From JAOUEA01 sp035711865 (GTDB lineage Bacteria; Actinomycetota; UBA4738; HRBIN12), in assembly GCA_035711865.1 (NCBI GenBank), contig DASTBT010000019.1, positions 1-8,131 on the forward strand: 8,131 bases of DNA. Reading direction: 5' to 3'. The notes beneath the pieces were generated by a model that did not search any database, was not told the DNA's origin, and was given only the letters and a program-made list of their open reading frames with translations. Both the position numbers and the translations under genes were made by a program. Below, one piece after another: positions 1 to 6,544 of this stretch (position 1 is the first letter of the stretch; each line of letters begins with the position of its first letter).

Positions 1-1
1 C

Positions 2-1465
2 GCGATCGGGCTCGGCATGGCGCTCGCCATGCGCCTCGACGGCACCGGGGGCCGTGTCTTCGTCCTGCTGGGCGATTCCGAATCGTCCGAGGGCTCGGTC
101 TGGGAAGCCATGGAGGCGGCGGCGTTCCACGAGGTGGACGACCTCGTCGCGATCCTCGACATGAACCGGCTCGGACAACGCGGACCGACGATGCACGGAT
201 GGAACGGTGACCTCTTCGCCCGCCGCGCTCAGGCGTATGGATGGCGCACGATCGAGATCGACGGGCACGACGTGGTGTCGATCGACGCTGCGTATGCCGA
301 GGCGGCCGACGCGGCTGGACCGACGATGATCGTGGCACGCACCGAAAAGGGGCACGGGGTTTCGTTCGTCGCCGACCACGACGGATGGCACGGAAAGGCC
401 ATGTCACAGGAGCAGGCCGCCCAAGCGATCGAGGAGCTCGGCGGCATCCGTTCGCTGACGGTGACGCCACCGTCGCCACCCGACATCAAGCCGCTGGAAC
501 TCGGCGAGCTGCGCGCCGAGCCGGCCCCCGTGTATACCGACCCGATCCCCACGAGGAAGGCGTTCGGAGAAGCGCTCGCATGGCTCGCGGGGCATCGGCC
601 TGACCTCGTGGTGCTCGACGGCGAGGTCGGGAACTCCACGCACACCGACGATTTCCAGGCGGTCGCGCCGGAACGGTTCTTCGAGATGTACATCGCGGAG
701 CAGGCGGTCGTCGGCGCGCAGACGGGACTACAGGTTCTGGGGAAGACGGCGTTCGCGGCGACGTTCGGAGCGTTCCTCACCCGGGCGTTCGACCAGATGC
801 GCATGGGCGCGATCAGCCGAGCCGACCTTCGGATGTGCGGCTCGCACGCCGGCGTCTCGATCGGCGAGGACGGGCCCTCGCAGATGGCCGTCGAGGACCT
901 CGCCATGTTCCGTGCGCTGCACTCGTCGACGGTGCTCTATCCGGCCGACGGCACCTCGACCGTCAAGCTCGTGGCGGCGATGTGCGATCTTCCGGGAATC
1001 TCGTACCTGCGCACGACCCGCGAGGCCACGCCCGTGATCTACGGCGCGGACGAGGAGTTCCCGGTCGGCGGATCGAAGACCCTGCGAAGCACCGACGCCG
1101 ACGCCGCCGCCCTGGTGTGCGCCGGGGTCACCGTGCGCGAGAGCCTCGCAGCGGCCGATGCGTTGGCGACCGACGGAACGGCGGTGCGCGTGATCGATGC
1201 GTACTCCGTGAAACCGATCGATTCGGCGACGATCCGGCGTGCCCTCGAGGAGACCGGGCTCGTGCTGGTGATCGAGGACCACCGGATCGAGGGCGGGCTC
1301 GGCGACGCCGTGCTCGACGCGTTGTCCGAGACGGGGCCGATCAACGGTCGGGTCGTGAAGCTCGCGATCCGAGACATGCCGGGGTCCGGCTCACCCGAGG
1401 AGTTGCGAGCATGGGCGGGCATCGACGCCGCGGCCATCGCCGATCGGGTACGTCAGGAGGTCTGA
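2..1465 (+). CDS. tkt: Transketolase, single-chain animal-like type (5' end outside window)
   Basis: Transketolase moves two-carbon ketol units between sugar phosphates in the non-oxidative pentose phosphate pathway, using thiamine diphosphate (TPP) and a divalent metal. The reading frame is open from base 2, before the first internal ATG at 17, so the N-terminus (probably 100-130 residues) lies upstream. Visible in order: the TPP/metal motif at 71-170 (GDSE, then EGSVWEA, ending LDMNRLGQ); a WHGK segment near 384; the pyrimidine-binding domain with the TPP-activating glutamate in IAEQ (GAG 698-700); the AFDQMRMGAIS segment; and the GVSIGEDGPSQMA motif near 850-890. The C-terminal domain runs to a TGA at 1463. 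The wording of these motifs follows animal transketolases more closely than the E. coli TktA type. The GDG of the TPP motif reads GDS here. Family assignment is firm; substrate range is inferred from the family. Confidence 0.95.
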   Translation, partial: AIGLGMALAMRLDGTGGRVFVLLGDSESSEGSVWEAMEAAAFHEVDDLVAILDMNRLGQRGPTMHGWNGDLFARRAQAYGWRTIEIDGHDVVSIDAAYAEAADAAGPTMIVARTEKGHGVSFVADHDGWHGKAMSQEQAAQAIEELGGIRSLTVTPPSPPDIKPLELGELRAEPAPVYTDPIPTRKAFGEALAWLAGHRPDLVVLDGEVGNSTHTDDFQAVAPERFFEMYIAEQAVVGAQTGLQVLGKTAFAATFGAFLTRAFDQMRMGAISRADLRMCGSHAGVSIGEDGPSQMAVEDLAMFRALHSSTVLYPADGTSTVKLVAAMCDLPGISYLRTTREATPVIYGADEEFPVGGSKTLRSTDADAAALVCAGVTVRESLAAADALATDGTAVRVIDAYSVKPIDSATIRRALEETGLVLVIEDHRIEGGLGDAVLDALSETGPINGRVVKLAIRDMPGSGSPEELRAWAGIDAAAIADRVRQEV

Positions 1466-1477
1466 GAGCTCCAGCCT

Positions 1478-1485
1478 GCTACCCT
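1478..1485 (+). promoter_or_regulatory. Extended -10 box GCTACCCT of a leaderless promoter
   Basis: TACCCT at 1480-1485, preceded by GC, fits the TANNNT -10 consensus. It lies 9 bases before the ATG at 1495, so transcription would begin at or next to the start codon. No Shine-Dalgarno sequence precedes that ATG, which agrees with a leaderless mRNA. No convincing -35 box is visible about 17 bases upstream. Similar boxes lie before three other genes in the window. Confidence 0.5.
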
Positions 1486-1494
1486 GAGCCGGCG

Positions 1495-1770
1495 ATGGCT
1501 GACTACCGAGAGATCCTGCACGAACGCCTCTACGTGAAGGTGCCCGGCACCGACAAGCTGCGCAAGACCGCGGCCAATCGGCAGAAGCACCTGCTCGCCA
1601 ACGGCTGGCGTGAGCTCGACCGCCAGCAGCGCACCGACCACGTCATGGTGATGTTCGAGCGCACGGGACACGCACCGATGAAGGCCCGCCTGCCGAAGGC
1701 GGCGCCCGAGGTTCGCATCGAGCGCCGCCCTCGCCGCGACGATAATCGTCGCGGTGGCGGCCGCCGATAG
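1495..1770 (+). CDS. Small basic hypothetical protein, 91 residues
   Basis: I do not recognise this protein. It has 91 residues, begins MADYREILHERLYVKVPG, and ends in an arginine- and glycine-rich tail (about residues 73-91, with RRDDNRRGGGRR). It has no signal peptide, membrane segment or cysteine, so it should be cytoplasmic. The middle (about residues 20-65) alternates basic and hydrophobic positions around NGWREL and DHVMVMFERTGHAP, which looks folded. The start at 1495 is chosen because the leader box TACCCT sits 9 bases upstream and the frame further upstream only shadows the transketolase gene. It begins 29 bases after the transketolase stop and ends in TAG. The basic tail could contact nucleic acid, but that is only a guess from composition. 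Confidence 0.7.
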   Translation: MADYREILHERLYVKVPGTDKLRKTAANRQKHLLANGWRELDRQQRTDHVMVMFERTGHAPMKARLPKAAPEVRIERRPRRDDNRRGGGRR

Positions 1771-1799
1771 ACCTCGCGAGAGGGTTCGAACGCCCGAGG

Positions 1800-1814
1800 C
1801 CGGATATCATCCGG
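1800..1814. repeat. Inverted repeat CCGGAT-ATC-ATCCGG
   Basis: A perfect 6-base inverted repeat with a 3-base spacer, extendable outward to GG...CC if one unpaired base is allowed on each side. It lies 29 bases after the stop of the small gene and about 30 bases before the -10 box of the aminomutase gene. It could be an operator for the downstream promoter or a weak 3' hairpin for the upstream gene. No T-run follows, so it is not a classical terminator. Confidence 0.4.
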
Positions 1815-1844
1815 ACCTGAGGCTGTCCCACCGGACATCCTTCG

Positions 1845-1852
1845 GCTATCCT
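1845..1852 (+). promoter_or_regulatory. Extended -10 box GCTATCCT before the aminomutase gene
   Basis: TATCCT at 1847-1852 is close to the TATAAT/TANNNT consensus and is preceded by GC, as in the other putative promoters here. Transcription would start near 1859 and give a leader of about 80 bases before the GTG at 1940. No strong -35 box is seen. Confidence 0.45.
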
Positions 1853-1870
1853 GGGGTTGGCTCCGACGAA

Positions 1871-1914
1871 CCCTCGGTCTCCCGGTCACCCTCGGTTCCC
1901 GATCGGGATGACCG
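1871..1914 (+). promoter_or_regulatory. Repeats and hairpin in the putative 5' leader of the aminomutase gene
   Basis: The octamer CCCTCGGT occurs at 1871-1878 and again at 1889-1896, each followed by a TCCCG-like string, giving a degenerate direct repeat with an 18-base period. The second copy runs into the perfect palindrome TCCCGATCGGGA (1897-1908). That palindrome is flanked by CGGT (1893-1896) and ACCG (1911-1914), so RNA could form a long stem with a two-base bulge. It lies between the putative transcription start and the ribosome binding site, a suitable place for a regulator or leader structure. It does not resemble a lysine riboswitch, which is much larger. Confidence 0.35.
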
Positions 1915-1925
1915 ACGATCACGTG

Positions 1926-1932
1926 AAGGAGG
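1926..1932 (+). promoter_or_regulatory. Strong ribosome binding site AAGGAGG
   Basis: AAGGAGG lies 7 bases before GTG 1940 and is a near-perfect match to the 16S rRNA 3' end. It fixes the aminomutase start at 1940, not at any in-frame codon further upstream. It is the clearest Shine-Dalgarno sequence in the window. Confidence 0.85.
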
Positions 1933-1939
1933 TGCTCCC

Positions 1940-3427
1940 GTGAGCGCCGCAGACAACTCGAGTTCCGTCCGTCCGGCCCATCGCGCGCCTCTGGCCCATG
2001 CAGCCGAGGATCAGCCGTTCCACTATCCGCTGCGGCGCGAGTACGTCGAACCCGATTGGACGCGACTGCCCGGCTACCGAGACGTCACGACGGAGCAGTG
2101 GGGGTCGGCGCAATGGCAGCGCGCGCATTCCGTGAAGAACCTCAAGGAGTTCAAAGCGGCTTTCGGCGATCTCCTCCCCGAGGACCTGCTCGAGGACATC
2201 CGTCGCGACCAGGAAGAACGCGCGACGATGTCGATGTTGATCCCGCCCCAGATGATCAACACGATGGACGTCGAGGACCTCCGCAACGATCGGGTGCGCC
2301 GGTACATGGCTCCCGCGTTCAGCGATCGCGAGACGGAGTGGGCCTCGCACCCGATGGCCTCCCGCGATTCGCTGCACGAGGCCGACATGTGGGCCGTGGA
2401 GGGTCTGACGCACCGGTACCCGACGAAGGTGCTCGCCGAGCTGATCCCGACGTGCCCGCAGTACTGCGGCCACTGCACGCGCATGGACCTCGTCGGCAAC
2501 GACACGCTCCAGGTGCTGAAGTACAAGTTCGAGGTCAAGCAGAACGAGCGCTGGGACCAGATGCTCGACTACCTGCGCCGCACGCCTCAGGTGCGCGACG
2601 TCGTCGTCTCCGGCGGCGACATGGCCAACGTGCCGATCAAGCGCCTCGAGGCCTTCGTGATGTCACTGCTCGACATCGAGAACATCCGAGACATCCGATT
2701 GGCGACCAAGGGCCTCATGGGCATCCCCCAGCACTTCCTGCAGGACGACGTGAAGCAGGGATTCGCCCGCATGGGCGCGCGCGCGAACGAGCGCGGCGTC
2801 GACATCGCGCTGCACACCCACATCAACTGCGCGCAGCAGGTGACACCACTCGTCGGCGACGCGGCTCGCATAGTGCTCGATTCGGGCTTCCGCGACGTGC
2901 GGAACCAGGGGGTGCTGCTGCGGGGCGTGAACACCTCACCGGGCGATCTGCTGGAGCTCTGCTTCATGCTCCTCGATCACGCCAAGGTCATGCCCTACTA
3001 CTTCTACATGTGCGACATGATCCCCAACGCCGAGCACTGGCGCACCTCGGTGGCCGAGGCGCAGGATCTGCAGTACCAACTGCTCGGCTACATGCCGGGG
3101 TTCGCGACGCCCCGCATGATCTGCGACGTGCCGTTCGTTGGGAAGCGATGGGTGCACATGGTCGAGAGCTACGACCGGGAGCGCGGCATCTCGACGTGGA
3201 CGAAGAACTACCGCACCGGCATCGAGTTCGACGACCCTGAGGCGCTCTCCCGCGAGTACGTGTACTTCGATCCGATCTACACGCTCCCCGAGGAGGGTCA
3301 GCAGTGGTGGCGCGAGCAGGTCGCGAACGGCCTTCCCGATGCACGCTGGGTCGAGCCCCCGGCCCCGATCGAGCCCGCGGCCGACGCCCTCGGCTCGGCG
3401 AACGAGGGCGAACCGGCCACGATCTGA
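1940..3427 (+). CDS. Lysine 2,3-aminomutase (KamA)-family radical SAM/PLP enzyme
   Basis: KamA enzymes use a 4Fe-4S cluster, S-adenosylmethionine and PLP to move an alpha-amino group to the beta carbon (lysine to beta-lysine). The protein has 495 residues against about 416 in clostridial KamA; the extra length is a polar N-terminus (about 1-25) and an acidic, proline-rich C-terminus (about 470-495). The radical SAM cysteines are C172, C176 and C179 in CPQYCGHC. R181 just after matches the KamA arginine that binds the substrate carboxylate. VVSGGD (222-227), the THIN segment (293-296) and GVLLRGVN (324-331) follow KamA. D359 (MCDM) and D396 (ICDVP) align with the two KamA aspartates that bind the lysine side-chain amine. 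K402 is the likely PLP lysine, but the usual glycine-rich PGGGGK reads PFVGK, one residue shorter. The GTG start is set by AAGGAGG. Substrate is uncertain; a basic amino acid is favoured. Lysylation enzyme EpmB is unlikely at this length. Confidence 0.9.
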   Translation: MSAADNSSSVRPAHRAPLAHAAEDQPFHYPLRREYVEPDWTRLPGYRDVTTEQWGSAQWQRAHSVKNLKEFKAAFGDLLPEDLLEDIRRDQEERATMSMLIPPQMINTMDVEDLRNDRVRRYMAPAFSDRETEWASHPMASRDSLHEADMWAVEGLTHRYPTKVLAELIPTCPQYCGHCTRMDLVGNDTLQVLKYKFEVKQNERWDQMLDYLRRTPQVRDVVVSGGDMANVPIKRLEAFVMSLLDIENIRDIRLATKGLMGIPQHFLQDDVKQGFARMGARANERGVDIALHTHINCAQQVTPLVGDAARIVLDSGFRDVRNQGVLLRGVNTSPGDLLELCFMLLDHAKVMPYYFYMCDMIPNAEHWRTSVAEAQDLQYQLLGYMPGFATPRMICDVPFVGKRWVHMVESYDRERGISTWTKNYRTGIEFDDPEALSREYVYFDPIYTLPEEGQQWWREQVANGLPDARWVEPPAPIEPAADALGSANEGEPATI

Positions 3428-3448
3428 CCGCCGCCATCGGGCCCTTCC

Positions 3449-3456
3449 GCTAGCGT
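3449..3456 (+). promoter_or_regulatory. Extended -10 box GCTAGCGT of a leaderless promoter
   Basis: TAGCGT at 3451-3456, preceded by GC, lies 7 bases before the ATG at 3464, so the transcript would begin at about the start codon. No Shine-Dalgarno sequence is present in the 36-base gap. The amidase may therefore have its own leaderless mRNA as well as read-through from the aminomutase gene. Confidence 0.45.
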
Positions 3457-3463
3457 TCTGGTC

Positions 3464-4318
3464 ATGACGCGGCTCGTGCATGTCGTGGGAGCACAGATCT
3501 CGCCCGTCGGCGGCGACCCCGAGGCCACGTTCGAGAAGTTCGCGGCGGAGGTGCGCACGATCCGTCGGTCGTTCCCGAAGGCGCAGCTCTACCTCTTCCC
3601 CGAGCTGTTCCTCGCGGGCGAGATGCCGTTCCGGACGCACGTCGCGATCGACGGGAACCGTCATCGCGTGCCCGGGCCGTTCACCGAGCGCATCGGGGCG
3701 GTGGCACGCCGCGCGCATCGCTGGATCCAAGCGGGCTCGATCTACGAGGCCGCCGGGCGGAAGACGTTCAACACGGCGCTGCTGTTCGCACCCGACGGTT
3801 CGCTGGCGGCCACCTACCGCAAGCTCTTCCCGTGGAAGCCGTTCGAGGACACCGACCCCGGCTCAGCGCCGCCGCCAGTCGTCGGCATGCCCCGCATGGG
3901 GAAGGCCGGGATGCTGATCTGCTACGACGGCTGGTTCCCGGAGGTGCCCCGCTCGCTCGCGCTGCGTGGCGCGGAGGTGCTGCTGCACCCGACGCTCACG
4001 AGCACGCCCGACCGCGAGGAAGAGCTCGTGCTCGCTCGCGCGAACGCGATCTCGAACCAGTGCTACGTGCTGAACGTGAACGGCGCGCTCGACGTCGGGG
4101 GCGGACGATCGATCGGCGTCGACCCGGAGGGGCGCGTGCTGTTCGAGGCCGGCGCGGGCGAGGAGCTCATCAGCGAGGTCCTCGAGCTCGACCGGGTACG
4201 CACCGTGCGCGAGCGCGGCACGCGAGGCATGAACCGGTTGCTCTGGCAACTCGAGGAGCATGGCCCGAGGGCCGCGGATCCCGACTATCGAGAGCTGCGG
4301 CGGCGCAGGAACAGGTAG
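3464..4318 (+). CDS. Nitrilase-superfamily amidase, aliphatic amidase/formamidase-like
   Basis: Carbon-nitrogen hydrolase of 284 residues, cytoplasmic, with no signal peptide. It should hydrolyse an amide (or nitrile/carbamoyl) to an acid and ammonia or amine. The catalytic residues are visible: E47 (LFPELFL), K120 (YRKLFPW) and nucleophile C153 (LICYDGWFPE). E128 (KPFEDTDPG) takes the place of the second glutamate of aliphatic amidase AmiE. The spacings here (73, 8 and 25 residues) closely match AmiE (E59, K134, E142, C166: 75, 8 and 24). The YRKxxPWxPxE segment also points to the AmiE/AmiF clade, although the protein is shorter than AmiE (about 346) and lacks its long C-terminal extension. 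The ATG at 3464 fits the leaderless -10 box 7 bases upstream. The gene lies 36 bases after the aminomutase and its last 34 bases overlap the convergent surface-protein gene. Substrate unknown; adjacency suggests an amide in amino acid metabolism. Confidence 0.88.
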   Translation: MTRLVHVVGAQISPVGGDPEATFEKFAAEVRTIRRSFPKAQLYLFPELFLAGEMPFRTHVAIDGNRHRVPGPFTERIGAVARRAHRWIQAGSIYEAAGRKTFNTALLFAPDGSLAATYRKLFPWKPFEDTDPGSAPPPVVGMPRMGKAGMLICYDGWFPEVPRSLALRGAEVLLHPTLTSTPDREEELVLARANAISNQCYVLNVNGALDVGGGRSIGVDPEGRVLFEAGAGEELISEVLELDRVRTVRERGTRGMNRLLWQLEEHGPRAADPDYRELRRRRNR

Positions 4319-5016
4319 CCGAGCACGAGGGCCGACGCCACCGCCGTCGCGGCGGTGATCGCCGGCCACGGCGCCCACGGCTTCCGGCCGGAGCGGGCCG
4401 AAGCGGCTCCGATGACCGACGCCGTGTCGGGGTCCGCACCGCGCACGAGCTCCTGACGAGGCCGGCCGTCGCCGAGCAGGTCGCAGGCGCCCTCGTCGCG
4501 GACGATCACACCCCATCGCAACCGGTCGAGCCCGGGCGACGTGCCGGTCTCGTCTTCGTCGGCGACGACGGTGCGCCCGGGAACCTGCAGCACCAGGGTG
4601 TCGTCCTCGATCGTCGGTGGCAGGAACCGGCTCTGGCCCGCCTCGGGCAACAGCAGCGTCGTGGTCACCGGATCGCGCACGGCGTCGTAGCGGAGGATCC
4701 GGTTGACGTCGCGGTACAACCCGGCGTCGACAGTCGGAACCTCCGGATCGAGCAGCACGACCTCGACACGGAACGGATGACCTTGGCCGTCGGGCACCGT
4801 CAGCGGTTCCGCGAACCGGAGCGTGAACCGTATCGATGTGCCGAGCTCGACGATCTCGCCATCTGCGCCCACCAGATCGGGAACGCTGGCGACGACGGAT
4901 GCGGTGCCCCCGGGAAGGGAAGGACACCGCACCGAGTCCCCGGCCGGATCGACGGCCCCGAGCAGCGACGGCCCCAGCAGCGCCACGAGCACCGGAACGA
5001 TGCGTTGCCCCATCAT
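4285..5016 (-). CDS. Surface protein of unknown function with N-terminal signal and C-terminal membrane anchor
   Basis: I do not recognise the family. The protein has 243 residues. It begins MMGQRIVPVLVALLGPSLLGA, a short signal peptide likely cleaved near residues 20-26. The outer part (about 27-210) is rich in beta-type and loop segments, with two cysteines (C31, C178) that could form a disulfide. A single hydrophobic stretch (about 218-237) is followed by an RRRSSR tail, the layout of a type I membrane protein; no LPXTG sortase motif is seen. The first ATG (5016-5014) overlaps the TGA of the phosphoesterase as ATGA, so translation is probably coupled; a second ATG follows directly. No good Shine-Dalgarno is present. 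It may assist or position the phosphoesterase outside the cell, an inference from coupling only. Its 3' end overlaps the amidase gene by 34 bases. Confidence 0.85.
   Translation of the reverse strand: MMGQRIVPVLVALLGPSLLGAVDPAGDSVRCPSLPGGTASVVASVPDLVGADGEIVELGTSIRFTLRFAEPLTVPDGQGHPFRVEVVLLDPEVPTVDAGLYRDVNRILRYDAVRDPVTTTLLLPEAGQSRFLPPTIEDDTLVLQVPGRTVVADEDETGTSPGLDRLRWGVIVRDEGACDLLGDGRPRQELVRGADPDTASVIGAASARSGRKPWAPWPAITAATAVASALVLGYLFLRRRSSR
4339..4357. terminator. GC-rich hairpin 20 bases past the amidase stop
   Basis: CACCGCCG-TCG-CGGCGGTG is a perfect 8-base stem with a 3-base loop. It sits just after the amidase TAG (4316-4318) and also lies inside the convergent surface-protein gene, in codons of its membrane segment. 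There is no T-run, so an intrinsic terminator is doubtful. It may only slow transcription, or be a by-product of GC-rich codons. Confidence 0.22.
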
Positions 5017-6536
5017 GAGCTCGGGCAGTCTCGTGGCTCGAGGATCAGCGGCTCGAGCCGAGGCTCCTGGGTGAAGTCGAACGCGCCGGACAGGGGGTCG
5101 GCACGCGCGTCGCGGTCGGTCATCGGCTTCAGCTCGTGCAGCTCCTCGATGAACTTCAACACCGAGGAGAACTCGTAGACGTTGTCGTCGATCGCGCCGC
5201 CGTCGGGGTTGTCGCCACGGCGGGTCCACGGCGAGATGATCAACGCCGGCGTGCGCGGTCCCAGGCCCATGATGTCGTAGTGGGACGGGGACACATGGTC
5301 GTAGAAGCCTCCGAAGTCGTCCCACACGATCACGACGGCGGTGTTCGACCATGCCTCGCTCCGCTGGATCGCGTTCAGGTACTCGACGGTCCAGTTCTCG
5401 CCTTCACAGACGTTGGTGCCCGATCCGGGGTGTTCGTTCGGCTGCCCCTCGGGCGGGATCAGCCACGACACCGCCGGCAAGGTGTCCTGCTTGAGGTCCT
5501 GCAGGATCGTCTCGGGATCCTGGACCTTGTTCCACATGTCGCCGAACCGCACGTGCCGGACGGCCTGCAGCGCGTTCATCCACTTGTCGGGAAGCGCGTA
5601 GTACTTCCAGCTGATCTTCTCCCGTTCGAGCTGGTCCTGGATCACCTTGATGTTGATGCAGGTACGGGTGCTCTCCCAGTACTGGGCGATCTTCAGCAGC
5701 TGCCCGTTCGGCGGCCCACCCTCGGTGATGTTCTCCTCGAGCCGCATGATGCGTTTGATGTCGGCCTCGGAGAGGTCCTCGATCGGGAACCGCTGCGTGT
5801 ACTCGGTCGGATCGTCGCAGTAGTTCCCCTCCACGTTCGTCGTGGTCTTGTTGTCGACGATGCCGTAGCTCTGCGCCGCCACCGTGTAGAGATGCTCCGG
5901 GAACGTCGGGCCGTACATCGAAGTGAAGAAGTGGTCGGCGATGACGAAACGGTCCGCGTACGCCCAGTACGCGGGCAGGGTGCCGCGGTCGTACTGCGAG
6001 TAGCCGGCGAGATCCTCACCGAGCGCGATGCAGTTGAACCCGTTCATCTTGCCACCGTTGATCGCGAGCAGCCCGGGGTAGAACGCGTGGCCCAGATCGT
6101 GCGGCTGCACCAGGGGAGAGTCCGTGAGCTTGACCCTGCCGGCGTCGGCGAACGTCGAGCAGTCCATCGTCTCGCCGTGGGTCGCCCCCTCGACCCCCGG
6201 GTACCTCCCGAAGTAGTGGTCGAAGCTCCTGTTCTCCTTCACGAGGAAGATCACATGTTCGATCGGGTTCTCGCCCGGCACGACGACCCCGGCGTCGTCA
6301 TCGGGCCGCCCGGCGTTGCCGCCGTTGGCGTTCCCGTTGCCACCGCCGTCGGCGGGATCCGGGCTCCGACCGCCGGCCCGGCGGGCTCCGTCGTCACCCC
6401 CGGGCCACAAGAACCAGACGAGCGCGACGATCAACACCATGATCAGCGCCGCGAAGGTTCGCCGGCGGGCGATCTGCTGGCGCGAGGGACGACGCGGACC
6501 GGAGGGGCGGATGAGGGGACCCGACGGCTGCGACAC
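5013..6536 (-). CDS. Membrane-anchored phosphoesterase, phospholipase C/acid phosphatase family
   Basis: Member of the phosphoesterase family that includes bacterial phospholipases C and acid phosphatase AcpA (alkaline phosphatase superfamily); it should cleave phosphate esters outside the membrane. It has 507 residues. A basic N-terminus (1-27) precedes one membrane segment (about 28-44). A Gly/Asn/Asp-rich linker follows (about 46-82), so the enzyme is tethered, not released. The catalytic domain opens with IEHVIFLVKENRSFDHYFG (92-110), where E101 and N102 match AcpA metal ligands. GPTFPEHLY (209-217) holds the likely nucleophile T211; EHP (368-370) and VWDDFGGFYDHV (404-415, D406, D407, H414) complete the site. 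The GTG at 6536 is chosen because it starts just before the basic/membrane region and 8 bases after a TAGACT box; codons upstream lie inside the sulfatase gene. It starts 11 bases after the sulfatase stop and is coupled to the next gene by ATGA. Substrate (phospholipid or other phosphoester) is not determinable. Confidence 0.93.
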   Translation of the reverse strand: MSQPSGPLIRPSGPRRPSRQQIARRRTFAALIMVLIVALVWFLWPGGDDGARRAGGRSPDPADGGGNGNANGGNAGRPDDDAGVVVPGENPIEHVIFLVKENRSFDHYFGRYPGVEGATHGETMDCSTFADAGRVKLTDSPLVQPHDLGHAFYPGLLAINGGKMNGFNCIALGEDLAGYSQYDRGTLPAYWAYADRFVIADHFFTSMYGPTFPEHLYTVAAQSYGIVDNKTTTNVEGNYCDDPTEYTQRFPIEDLSEADIKRIMRLEENITEGGPPNGQLLKIAQYWESTRTCINIKVIQDQLEREKISWKYYALPDKWMNALQAVRHVRFGDMWNKVQDPETILQDLKQDTLPAVSWLIPPEGQPNEHPGSGTNVCEGENWTVEYLNAIQRSEAWSNTAVVIVWDDFGGFYDHVSPSHYDIMGLGPRTPALIISPWTRRGDNPDGGAIDDNVYEFSSVLKFIEELHELKPMTDRDARADPLSGAFDFTQEPRLEPLILEPRDCPSS

Positions 6537-6544
6537 GATGGGGC

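Noticed and set aside
1754..1939. Upstream extension of the aminomutase frame to an ATG at 1754
   Set aside because: It would overlap the small gene and run through the promoter and repeats; AAGGAGG before GTG 1940 marks the real start.
1771..1939. Riboswitch, tRNA or intrinsic terminator in the largest gap
   Set aside because: No cloverleaf, no known riboswitch core and no T-run after any hairpin; only the short repeats listed are supported.
2056..3240. Second plus-strand frame inside the aminomutase gene (394 codons)
   Set aside because: Arg/His/Pro-rich shadow; the other frame carries the radical SAM cysteines and all KamA motifs.
3832..5178. Long plus-strand open frame (448 codons) spanning the amidase end and the surface-protein gene
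   Set aside because: Arginine-rich, motif-free translation crossing two gene boundaries; a shadow frame.
5017..5352. Upstream extension of the surface-protein frame to 5352
   Set aside because: It lies within the phosphoesterase catalytic region in another frame and would bury the signal peptide.
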